From the NCBI GenBank assembly GCA_036346255.1, contig CM070620.1, forward strand, positions 30,005,609 to 30,069,608: DNA of 64,000 bases, read 5' to 3'. Shown in pieces: positions 12,702 to 22,224 of this stretch; positions within the stretch are counted from its first letter, which is position 1, and each line of letters opens with the position of its first letter. Position numbers and translations under genes: made by a program. Under the pieces are notes generated by a model. That model was not told the origin of the DNA and made no database searches. It worked only from the letters and a program-made list of their open reading frames with translations. This DNA is from Ampelocalamus luodianensis (lineage: Eukaryota > Streptophyta > Magnoliopsida > Poales > Poaceae).

Positions 12702-13152
12702 GCCGTGTCCCTGTGTCGCCATTTTTTAGAAAATGGCGTATCCCGTGTCCGATATGTATCGTGTCCGACACGCATGTCCGTGTCCGTGCATCCTAGAATA
12801 ATAATAACATAATATAAAAGGTGAGAATGATATGACACAAGATCCAATATAGGTATCACAAATTCACATCATCCAAAAGATTAACAAATATGAATAGATA
12901 GTAATAACATTTAACCTGTACATTCTTACCTGGTGTATCAATAACATTGATGGTGCGACCGTCCTTCAGCACTGTGCTTCCCATCTGACATGTATTAGTC
13001 ACACTAGCATGGGAGTATTCTGATACAAATGCTTCCCGTCCAAGGATACTATTGCCAGTTGCACTCTTGCCATAGCCAAGTTTTCCAACAAGAACAAGAG
13101 TGATGTCAGCACTAGGCAACACCCAGTCATCATCATATTGGCTTCCACCCAT
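8795..13152 (-). CDS. AIG1/IAN (GIMAP-like) GTPase, five coding exons
   Basis: Coding exons on the minus strand: 13152-12930, 10439-10171, 10030-9866, 9758-9636 and 9004-8795. Every intron is GT-AG and all phases agree, giving 329 residues. The start is the ATG at 13152, in MGGSQ. The AIG1-type GTPase domain fills about residues 17-215: P-loop G23-x4-GKS30, a Thr-rich G2 around 52-54, DTPG at 72-75 and the G4-like TYGD at 142-145. Exons 4-5 (220-325) are a Lys/Glu-rich coiled coil. The last residues are CAIL, a CaaX box whose final Leu predicts geranylgeranylation and membrane anchoring. Plant AIG1/IAN proteins are linked to pathogen and stress responses; the specific role here is unknown. 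Intron 1 (2.5 kb) contains a transposon. The 5' UTR probably begins upstream near 16.7 kb. Confidence 0.93.
11141..11172. repeat. ATG trinucleotide microsatellite
   Basis: About ten uninterrupted ATG/GAT units lie in intron 1 of the AIG1 gene. They sit immediately beside the left target duplication of the transposon at 11186. Confidence 0.9.
11186..12796. mobile_element. Non-autonomous DNA transposon, probably MULE-like, in AIG1 intron 1
   Basis: The element is flanked by AATAATAATAAC on both sides (11174-11185 and 12797-12808). That is a 9-12 bp duplication whose exact length is blurred by the A/T-rich triplets. Both ends carry GCACGGACACG in inverted orientation plus many GGACACG/CGTGTCC repeats. 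The interior (11360-12050) is strongly GC-rich and exon-like, with a self-duplication: GCCGACGCCTCTGCTGCTCC occurs near 11667 and 11848. A splice-donor-like GTGAGT follows at about 12040. There is no transposase ORF. The 9-bp-class duplication favours a Mutator-like element; the GC-rich interior could be captured host sequence or the element's own leader. Confidence 0.6.
12659..12701. repeat. ATT trinucleotide microsatellite
   Basis: A run of about fourteen ATT units lies inside the transposon, just before its right terminal region. Confidence 0.9.
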
Positions 13153-13573
13153 TGCAGAAGTTGATAACAAAATCTCACAATAACTGTTCAGGAAATCAGG
13201 CCATCAGCAACTTTGTTTCAGTATTAATTATCTTACCTAAATGACCATATGCAGCTTTTAAAACGAAATTAGCATTAAACTGATGAAAAAAAAGGCCTCC
13301 TCGTCATCAAATTCAAGAACCAAACATTGTCGACACAGTTTAAGTTGCATAAATACATTGCAGTTAACTTTCTAAATAATAAATTAGTGGCTGGATTGAT
13401 TTTTTAAAACATAGGTTGAATTAAATTGTTATGACTACTTTGAATTATGGTGAAAGAAAACTCAAAAGGCTTGTGCAATATGAAAAAAGAAGATAAGACA
13501 CAAAATATCCTAGATTAATTTTTATTTTCCTTTCTTCTATCCTCTGGTGTGACTTTCTAAACAGCTAGAGAGG

Positions 13574-15393
13574 GGGGAAAAGTCCATTTTTCAACCTTCG
13601 ACTATGCCCTAAGTCCGGATTTCAACCTACAACTCCAAAACCGTCTAAAACGCAACCCTCAACTATTAAAACCATCTAAAATACAACCTTCGACCTATTG
13701 TAGAGCGGTTTTGCCCCGACGTGGTATCCATATGGATTTAACAACAGTCAACTCGGCACAATAAAATTACTTCGTCTCTCCTGCGCATTCATTCCCATGC
13801 GAATGCACTGTTTATCCTCCATGTGCCCCGGCTCCGCACGCAGCGCCGCCACTCCTTCTGTGCCACCCGATGTTGTGCCACCACGGTCTCCTGCCACCAG
13901 AGCGTACCCCCGTCGGCAGCGCCATCCATGGAGAGCACGCCAATGCGGCCTTGTGAGCTTGAGTCATTGCCTCGGTGAAAGTCAAATACCAGATGTGCTC
14001 AACTGAAGCAGGTCGGCATCGCGGCCCAACCTGTGCAGGTCATGGCAGTGGAAGAAGAGTAGCGGCAACAAATCTTGGTATGGAGATGCCTTCCCTTCCT
14101 CCAGGGATGGTGAAATGATGATGGAAAAGGTGCAGTCAGTGGTGTGGCACTAATGAGAGGCAGCATGGCCTTGATGGTGGGAGTTGGTTGCGAGAGAAGA
14201 TTTGATTGATTCCTTTTGTTGTTGCCATCGGTGAGATTTGGGTTGGAGGTGAAATGGTGGTATCATGGTTGCAGCAGCATAGCTCTGTGCACATGGCCCT
14301 ACACCCTGTCCCCAACGAGGAGGAAGAGTGAAGGGAGAGAGAAAGAAGAGAAGGGAGGTAGAAGAAAGGTGTTAGAGGATAACATGTGGGGCCCAAAAAC
14401 ATTTTATTTGCTGGTTTATTTAGGCCTTCTTTGTTTAGGCTTTTTGTCTGGCTTAAAAGCAAAAAAGCCTAAGCCTAAACAAAGGGGTGGTTTTTTTGTC
14501 AGGTTTATAAAAAGCTTAAGCCAATTTAAACCTAAAAACCATAAGTCATGGGAGAGGTGCTTTTTTTGGCTTTTGCGGAATAGAATATCTCTTTGCCACC
14601 AAATTTCGTTAAAATTACCCTCAAAATGCCATTGGTATATAATTGCAAACCGTTTTGTTTTTTCCATTATTTCGAATCCATCCATCAGCATGTCTCCCGA
14701 TCCATGCGTCTGTATGCGTTGCGTTTGGCCTCACTGCTCCTATCACTTGTGCTGCCGATCTTGGCTTGTGTGGTTGGCTGACACTACTTCATATGCATTT
14801 GTACATGTATGTGTATATGGTGAATCTGTTCTTACTTTGCGTCACGAAATAAGACTTGTGCGATCATGCAGGTTTCCATCAAGAAGATAGGCTAGCTAGC
14901 AGCATGAACAAACCAACAAATTAAGAGGTTACGTCGATCAGTGCCATACTACACGTATCTTAGATCATGTGCATGCATAGATTTCCATTTCATTCTCTTC
15001 TGAGAGACATGATGGTTGATGGAGGGAAGGATATTTCAGACCTTTCATCCTTTACACACAACTCAATAAGCCAACATCCTACAAAAAGTTTGGCTTAAAA
15101 GCTTAGAGGCTTATAAGCTGATTAAGCCAAAAAACTGACTTTAAGCTATAAGCCAAAAAGCCTAAGCCTAAACAAAGAGGGCCTTAATATGTTGCTAACC
15201 AATGTCCCATGTAAGCAAACCATTGCCAACAAGGATGCCACGTCGGAGCAAAACCACCCTGGAACAGGTCAAGGTTGTATTTTAGACGGTTTTGACTTTT
15301 GATAGTTAAGGATTGTATTTTAGACGGTTTTGGAGTTGCGGGTTGAAATTCAGACTTGGGCCATAGTTGAAGGTTTTAAAATAGAATTTTTCC
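13574..15393. mobile_element. Long-TIR DNA transposon (family unresolved)
   Basis: Inverted repeats of roughly 170 bp form the two ends. The left begins GGAAAAGTCCATTTTTCAAC, and the right read inward begins GGAAAAATTCTATTTTAAAA. Both continue through AACTCCAAAACCGTCTAAAA and a GACGTGG motif. Left and right arms match well, with small indels. I see no clear target duplication. The interior has no transposase and contains a nested Tourist-type element. It sits in the proximal copy of the duplicated AIG1 leader. Confidence 0.7.
14423..15183. mobile_element. Tourist-like (PIF/Harbinger type) element nested in the long-TIR transposon
   Basis: The ends are inverted repeats: left GGCCTTCTTTGTTTAGGC, right read inward GGCCCTCTTTGTTTAGGC (one mismatch). 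The element is flanked by TTA on both sides (14420-14422 and 15184-15186), the 3-bp duplication expected for PIF/Harbinger. Sub-terminal AAGCC/GGCTT motifs recur. There is no transposase; the short ORFs inside have no recognisable domain. Confidence 0.8.
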
Positions 15394-16701
15394 AAGAAAA
15401 AAAAAACGACATGGCAGATTCTGCAGATGCAAAGGACTCGTTATAAGTTACAAGTGCAAGAAAAACAGATCAGCATGTTGCATAGTGAAATGCACAAAGT
15501 CAATCCTTACACACCCAATCATAGACAGCCAGAAGGAAAACTATACGGTATGACAAATCTCTGTAAGGCTAAACAGTATGTTCTAGAAGGCTAGAACACA
15601 AGCTACCACTCTGAAGCCTAACACTAATTGTCTGGGGAGAAAATAAACTTTGTATTGAAAACATTTCAAGATGGACCACCTGTCCCTGAATTGAACAAAT
15701 CAAAACAAAAAGAATCAAAATCTGAACAAAAAGTTGCAGATTTTACCACATTAGATCAAACAAGCAAAGTCTAATATCTATTATAAACTTGTAGAAGGAA
15801 TATTATTCTGCGCCGACCAATGTTACAGTAATTTTTCAAATCAGTAAACTATCCTAACATCGTAGCGCGAGTTTTACATATAAGACGAACTCATGGAACA
15901 AAGAGAACAAAAGGCAGGGAAGACTAGAGGGCTACTTGCTTGCGAAGGAATGGGGTTGGGAGCGATGAACCGTCGAGACGGCTTGCGTCGCATAAATAGA
16001 TCGCAATCAATCATCCGAAATAAGAAAGTCTGCTGGGTGAATTGGATCGCAGCAAAGACTTTCCATTACGGAGAAAGTAAAGCTAGCGTGCAATGTGAAA
16101 CTAAAAGATAAGATAGACTCAGAATCCCCTAGATTAGTTTTCAATTTTGTTCTTATCCTCTAACGTGACCGACTAATCAAGCTAGAAACACAACTACGTG
16201 GCAGCTCACCCTACAGATTGCTGAGGACTTTCCATTACATACCGCAAGTGCACGAACAATTGATCAGAAAAAACCAATATTGCATAGTGGAAAGCAAGAG
16301 GCCTTATTCCTGACTCGGCAACTCCTAAACACATCGGATTAATTTATACGCAGTCCAGAAGGAAATTGAATTGTACAACTAAACAAATCTGCAGAGTCCA
16401 GATGCCTAAAAATACCGCTCCCCCACCCAAGAACCCCAATCTACCACTCTGAAGTAAGGAACTCATATATTTTGCGTGCCCATCTTCCCCATCAGTGAAT
16501 CGAACATATCGAAACTAAGACCGCAGCAACCCGATCAGAAAGAAACGCTACCATCATCTTTACGAGATTATCAGACGGAACAAGCAAGAAGTTACTCTAC
16601 GCACCGACGAAATAAGCACGAATTTCACAGATTAGATGAACTCACGAGGGAAAATCATGGAAGGAAAAAAGAAAGGCGGGAGAGAAGAGGGGATTACTTA
16701 C

Positions 16702-16760
16702 TCGCGAAGATACCGGTGGTGGGTTGAGTTCCGTTCGTTAGGAAGAGTAGTAGAATAAAA
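16702..16760 (-). other. Candidate first (non-coding) exon of the AIG1 transcript
   Basis: On the minus strand a strong splice donor, GA|GTAAGT, lies at 16702/16701 and is preceded by a short C/T-rich leader-like segment. The matching position in the proximal duplicate (about 15941) reads GCAAGT, a weaker GC-type donor. A plausible acceptor (CTGAACAG) lies about 35 bp upstream of the AIG1 ATG. This is an inferred 5' UTR exon. Confidence 0.4.
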
Positions 16761-16814
16761 GCTGCAGGTCCCCTCGGGTCGGGGTCTATCTCCCCGCCGG
16801 CGCACGCAATTAGC

Positions 16815-17340
16815 GAATTTTTTATAAAACAATAATATTATTTTAAAAGATATTTATAAAAATAAATAGTCGCTCCCAAAAATTACAAAAATATGTCCCT
16901 ATCGCCAGTTTAATCGACGACAGAACTATCATAGATTGAAGCTGGCATGCAGACCACTATAAAACCCCAAAAAATCAGTGTCGAATTCATTTTTATTCCA
17001 GAAAAAAATAAGAGAGAGTTCGAGAGGGAGAGAAGAAATAGTAGCGAAACTCTGCCGGTTCGTCGCGGAGGAGAAAGATTGACAGAGCATCAGTTTCGAT
17101 CGATCATCTTGCAGGTAAATTTTTCTGAAATTGTGTACGTTACGTTCAAACCTTGTAGGTTAACAAACAAAAATAGCGACATAGAATTGAGTAGGTTAGA
17201 TAAATATAGTCGAATTGTGTAGTACATATTTTGAGTTGTGTAGCGACAATAGCGACATTGAATTGAGTAGGTTACATAAATGTAGTCGAACTGTGTAGTA
17301 CATATTTTGAGTTGTGTAGCAACATAGAATTACGACAATA
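16815..17340 (+). repeat. MULE1 left terminal repeat and leader
   Basis: The first 105 bp are the terminal inverted repeat, ending in the sub-terminal TATCGCCAG motif. A transcribed-leader-like stretch follows, and then a pair of roughly 85-bp direct repeats (17173-17247 and 17250-17330) built on GAATTGAGTAGGTTA and GTAGTACATATTTTGAGTTG. The TIR-plus-leader arrangement recurs in diverged form at 18640-19088. Confidence 0.75.
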
Positions 17341-17344
17341 GCGA

Positions 17345-17565
17345 CGAGCTAGCTTTTTAGGACGATGTGACAAGACCAGCTAGCTTTTCAGGACGATGTG
17401 ACAAGACTAGCTAGCTTTTCAGGACAATGTTACTCGACGAGACAGCTTTTGCTGAGGACATGACGAGACTAGGCAGCTTTTCAGGATGATGTGACCAGAC
17501 GAGGCAGCTTTTCAGGACGATGTGACCAGACGAGCTAGCTTTTCAGGACTATTTGATCCGACGAG
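17345..17565 (+). repeat. Promoter-proximal minisatellite of the MULE1 GRF gene
   Basis: About seven imperfect copies of a 30-31 bp unit built on AGCTTTTCAGGACGATGTGA plus CCAGACGAGGC. It ends roughly 50 bp before the TATA box. An equivalent array (minus strand) lies in front of the same gene in MULE2 at 38290-38600. Confidence 0.8.
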
Positions 17566-17615
17566 GCACCTTTTACCAAGAAGAGAGCCCCGGCTACGGC
17601 TCCCTCCGCTCTAGC

Positions 17616-17623
17616 TATAAATA
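17616..17623 (+). promoter_or_regulatory. TATA box of the MULE1 GRF gene
   Basis: TATAAATA lies 57 bp before the ATG. The sequence between (CAGCGCAACTCATCCAA and onward) is almost identical to that in MULE2, where the box is at 38267-38274. Confidence 0.65.
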
Positions 17624-17672
17624 CAGCGCAACTCATCCAACAAGTCCACAACAGCACCACCAAGTAGAAAAC

Positions 17673-18421
17673 ATGGACAAGGAGAAGGAATGGGAGAAAA
17701 TCCGTAAACTTTTGAAGGATTGGGTGTCTCCCCATAAGACCAGCGCTCGCTATCATGCCGCTAGTCAGGAACCTTTCACACACAAAATTTTTCCAGAATT
17801 GGTGGATCTGAGGAAGCTGCCTCGTAGTACGCCTAATGATTCTGGGTCGAGCCGCGACCCCCACCTATACCCGCGGAACGCTCTCTGGACGGGCCCCCGA
17901 TAGGGGTGGTGCCACCCCTATGCTGGTGTCGGACGCCTGCAAGTGCATCAAATCAACCGATGAGTGGACCATTGGGCAGCGCTATTGGTACTGCCCAAAC
18001 TACGTCGTGGACTACAACGACAGGCATCCGGTAATGAAACCGTATTTCATGGTACAATGCTATTTTTCTTCCCGTAACGAACTCTCTTTACCCACCACAG
18101 TCTCCGCCACCCCTATGCGACTTCCGGCAGTGGATCGACGACAAGATCCACACATACGATATGTGGTCGTTGCTGAGACAGAAGAGCTGGGCCAGGGAGG
18201 ACATCGAGACCCATGAAAAGCGCCTCAAAGAGTTGAAAGTCGAGCAGGCCGAGCAAGGTAGGCGGGACAGGCAGCGCGAGGAGCAGGAGCGTGAGCATGT
18301 GAGGCGACGGGAGGCCGAGAGGGAGCGGAAGAGGGTCATCGCGGCGAGAACTAAGGCGCAAGGCGAGGAGTACAACGCCGAGCTGGGCCGCAAGGGTAAA
18401 TGGCCACATTCCACTCAGTAG
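17673..18421 (+). pseudogene. zf-GRF / coiled-coil accessory protein, frameshifted copy
   Basis: It begins MDKEKEWEKIRKLLKDWVSP and is clearly homologous to the intact 252-residue ORF in MULE2 (38217-37459). The frame is lost near 17850-17900, inside the Pro-rich linker. It resumes in another frame through the zinc finger (DACKC...GQRYWYCPNY), and shifts again near 18110-18160 before the C-terminal Arg/Glu-rich coiled coil, which ends at the TAG at 18419-18421. There are at least two frameshifts, so no full product is expected. The function of the intact relative is unknown. Confidence 0.85.
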
Positions 18422-18639
18422 TTCTACCATATTCCTCCACATATCCCATGTATTTCAATTTCCCTAAAGGCATACGTGTACCGTCCTCGGTTCGTTGTCC
18501 TGCGTACCATGTAACCCCCTTGTTCGATGAAATATCTTGTTATTGTTACGTCATTTCCCCAAAGTTCTCCAACGGAGTTGTGCAGGAATTCCCGAACGCA
18601 TTATAATCCCTCAATCGTCCTCGGAAAAATCTTGCAACA

Positions 18640-18805
18640 ATGCATGACATATTTTAAAAAGATATTTACAACAACAAATAGCCGCCGTAATAAGTTACAA
18701 AAATGAATCCATGTCGCCAGTTGAACCGCTTATCGCCGATTCATCTATGTATCGCCAGTTCAACTGGCGACAAGAAGCTATCGCCGTTTAAACTGACGAC
18801 AAATC
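18640..18805 (+). repeat. Internal TIR-like sequence of MULE1 with sub-terminal palindromes
   Basis: It resembles the MULE1 terminal repeat (TTTAAAAAGATATTTACAAC, then AATAGCCGCC, then GTTACAAAAATG). It continues into TCGCC-type motifs, including the perfect 19-bp palindrome TCGCCAGTTCAACTGGCGA at 18752-18770. Its position between the GRF gene and mudrA suggests that a GRF-bearing unit was joined to a mudrA-bearing unit. Confidence 0.65.
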
Positions 18806-19440
18806 TTGACCTCTATATAACCCTCTTGGAACCCTCGAAATTCCACACAGGAGTCAGTCTTATTCAGAAAAAAAGAGAAGGACACAATAGAGAGGAGGAG
18901 AAAAGCTAGCGAAGCGCTGTTCGTCCAGTTGTCCACCTCTCGGGTAATTTTCTTAACAGAACGGATTACATGATTTTTGATGTACTGTTATGTAGTGAAG
19001 TTCGTTTTACATACTTTTTTTGTGGGCTATTTAGTTGCACATATGTAGTTCATCGTGTAAATGTTCTTTACACTGCAGTGCGTCAAATATGTCTGACGTC
19101 GTCAATTTCAAAATTTACTATAGCCGAGGGACTATTATGGAGGGTCCCGAGGGAATTGATTTGAGTTATTTCCAGTCAGCAGACGTGCCCCTACCAAGAC
19201 CTGAGCAACGTACATTTGGCGCTGTGATGCGATGGTTGTTCCACACGTTCCAAGTGGACCGTGGTGTGTACGATCTGACATTGAGTTGCCTTGCCCCCCG
19301 GGCAGGACAGCCTACGTATTGGGAGTTAGTGCAACTAAAGGGAACAAACTCATGGCGGTCGTATGTACGCATGGCAAGGGAGAGGGGATGGAAATTGGTC
19401 CTTCTGGTCCAGACGTATGCAAAACCCACTCCAGCATCTG

Positions 19441-22020
19441 TGTAACACCCCAACTCACAAAGAGCCTGGAATGCTACTGGAACTAAACTAACCTAGCACA
19501 AATTACAAATTTTCGGCAGAGTCTCCTTTGTTTAATCAGCTATAATGAGAGCTCGACAATAAATCATGGCATTTAACAAAATTCTCATAATCAAGTTTAC
19601 TCAATCACGCATGATAACCAAATGAACATACCAAGACTGGCAATCTCATTATTACAGATAATCAGATACTCAAACCAAAACCATCTATGGGTGATAATCA
19701 AACAGTTTATTTATTTCTAAATTGAAGCTAGGTGGCAACCGCCTTAAGAGTGTGAGGTAGTGAGTGCAACCACATCTACTCCCTCCCATGCGTGACGTTC
19801 CTGCCATTGGTACCTAAAACACATTAAAGCAAGAGTGAGTCCAAAGACTCAACAAGTATCAACAAGGCCATAAACAAGAACACAAACATAGCATCGATAA
19901 TCCACAATAACATTACACAAGATATAGTCTTTTAACTTATGAAATGTGACCAATGCAATGCTCCTTTGAACTTTATCTCTTTTCGCATTTTACCGGTAAT
20001 GCGGGGTATACAACCGTCACTGTATACCCTTGCCTGTGCCCTCAGGCACAGGGACCAAGAGCCTATACACCACATGTATAGGGACCTTTGCCCATCATCT
20101 CAATGACGGGGACCTCTTTGCTCATAGCCCACATTCCACGAATGTGGGGACCTCAAGCCCGTCATCTACATGATGGGGACCTCAACTGTATGTGCTTGGT
20201 CACCACGTGACCAAGGCACCTGTATGCTCTCAACATGCATATGTACTAGAATGTAACTTTCGACAACAAGTAAATACATGAGTACATACCACATCTCATT
20301 TACCGAATAGCATGTAGAGCACTATCACATTCCAAAATTACTCTTTAATCACAAGCATGCTATAACCAAGTCTCATTCACCATGTAAATATCACACTATC
20401 ATCCATAAATGACTTGCACGGGAAAGACACAACCAATTTCAGCAAGCAACATAAATATTCTACAACCTGAATACTTGCCTCAACCGTGCGAGAACGGTGG
20501 ACGCGAAGAGAGCGCGCTCGGGATCACGCTCCCACCGAACATAAAGATAACCCAATCTAAGACCAACATACTGGACTAAAAGCATAAATAACAACACAAT
20601 TGAACTCGCTAAACTTCCAAGCGTTTCCAATCTTCCAATTTCTAGCGATCGATTTGGTGTTCACTATGGACAGTCAACTTTTAAAATACATAACTTTCTG
20701 CTCGGGAGTCCAAATAAGATGTTATTGGACTTTCTGAAAAGGTAATTAAATTAAATAAATAAACTTAGTTGGGGAGCCCTTTAGATTCTGCAAAATACTG
20801 CCCCTAGCAAGCCAATCTATCAAACATCAGAATTCACGTCGGGTTCTCTGGACAATACACTAAAACCACCATAACTTTTGCTACAAAAGTCTAAATCTTG
20901 CGTTCTTTATCTATATTAAAAGGTATGGAAATTACCTACATTTTTCGTTATATTGAGATCTCCTGATTCGCCCTTTAATTAGCAGTTTTGTCCAGTTTTC
21001 TACAGACTATCCAAAAACTGACAGAACAACAGGACAGCGATACTAGAAAATTCATAACTCCATGACCGTTAATCGGATTTGGGCGTTCGTGGCGGCCATT
21101 GAAAGCTAAGAACATAACCTACAAAACTCTAGGAGATCAAAACTCCTAATTTGGCCTCTAACTACATGAAATTGACCGTGCAAGCTACTGGACGAATCTT
21201 CAACTACAGCGGATAGATTGCAACCTAGCCAAAAACCACCCGATTCCTCTTCTATGACTAATTACCCAACATCAAACGACGAGTTACCCTTGATGCCGCT
21301 GAAGATAGAGAACTCCGGATGGCGATCCCGCTTCCTTCTCTTCTCCCTTCCTTTGGCCGACAGCAATGGCGGAAGCACCACAAAAAGGGGGAGGACATCA
21401 AGGGAGCGCAAGGGGAGGAGGTGTTGGACCAAGGCGTCAATGGAGAAGGAGATTGGCGGCTCTAGGGGGGAAGGAGGGGAAAGGGGAGGGGCTCTAGGGT
21501 TTTAGCCGTCCTCCCCCTATCCCACTTGGCCGGCCTCCACATGGGCCTCTTGGGCTAAAGGCCCGAGGCCCAGGTTCTCCCTACTTTAATTCTGTGCAGC
21601 GAATACTTCGAAGGTCGTAACTTTCTTTCCCGAACTCGGAATGGAGTGATTTTTATCTTCAAATTTAGATAACTCATATCACTTCAACTTTCTATTTGTG
21701 GAGTTTTTCTTAAAATGTCGTCTTCATTACGAAATTTGCCTTGGAAGTTGACTCAGTTGCGGACCTTGATTCTCTGTACGGCCTGCCTTGCGTGCCCCAT
21801 ATCTCAAACCTTACAACTCCAAATTAGGTAAATGAGGACTCTAAATTGTACTATAGAAAATGATCTACAACTTTGTAGTTATGAGGTTTTCCATTCGAAG
21901 TCGTTCCAGTCACGAAAATTACGTTGCAAGATGATTACAAATTCTGTCATGTTTCTGTGCGAGGCAAATAAGGAATCTCTCAATCTCCTTATATTCTCTG
22001 TACCTAAACGGGATATTAAA
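19441..22020 (-). mobile_element. Solo LTR inserted in mudrA
   Basis: The 2580-bp sequence is flanked by ATCTG on both sides (19436-19440 and 22021-22025). On the minus strand it begins TTTAATATCCCG (expected TGTAATATCCC) and ends GGGGTGTTACA. This is the same start and end style as the LTRs of the element at 22225-31262, so it is a diverged member of the same gypsy group reduced to one LTR. It carries a GC-rich leader zone (about 21250-21520) and a hairpin array (19984-20240). The small ORFs inside are not genes. Confidence 0.85.
19984..20240. repeat. Array of non-identical short hairpins in the solo LTR
   Basis: At least eight consecutive inverted repeats with 6-9 bp stems occur. Stems include CGCATT/AATGCG, GGGTATACA/TGTATACCC (20004-20029), CCTGTGCC/GGCACAGG, CCTATACA/TGTATAGG, CCCACATT/AATGTGGG and CTTGGTCAC/GTGACCAAG (20195-20215), plus two of 8 bp with one mismatch or wobble. 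Loops are 3-8 nt. Most hairpins are separated by a short GGGACCT-like linker. The stem sequences differ from one another. Confidence 0.85.
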
Positions 22021-22224
22021 ATCTGTGTCAGAATAAGTAGGAGTTGCTAACACCAAGGAAGAAATAGGTGACTCCAGCGCGGCGCACACAATGGCAGAAG
22101 GGCAAGAGGTTGCTGATGTCGTCGATGAAGACTATGCCGAATTACCTCATTCAGTGAGACAAGCTAGTGACCTTACTGACGAGGGGGAGGAGCTTGAAGA
22201 CCTGGTGCAAATGATGGATCTCGA

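Larger units (their letters stand above)
13490..16760. repeat. Tandem duplication of the AIG1 upstream/leader region
   Basis: Two diverged units follow one another. Unit 1 is 13490-13573 plus 15394-16104, and it is interrupted by a transposon. Unit 2 is 16105-16760. Shared landmarks include CCTAGATTA followed by TTATCCTCT (13510-13550 and 16130-16160), TTGCATAGTG followed by AAG or AAATG (15477 and 16284), CCAGAAGGAAA (15530 and 16356), CTACCACTCTGAAG (15603 and 16441) and the leader ends near 15935 and 16690. The copies are clearly related but far from identical, so the duplication is old. Confidence 0.65.

Noticed and set aside
8795..13152. AIG1 as a pseudogene because of large transposon-filled introns
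   Set aside because: All five exons splice in phase with GT-AG borders and no internal stop, and the motifs are intact.
17345..17565. Possible CRISPR-like array
   Set aside because: Units are directly adjacent and degenerate, with no unique spacers, and the host is a plant.
19984..20240. Hairpin rows read as a series of Rho-independent terminators or tRNA-like folds
   Set aside because: Stems are short, U-tracts are absent, and no cloverleaf fits. The context is an LTR.
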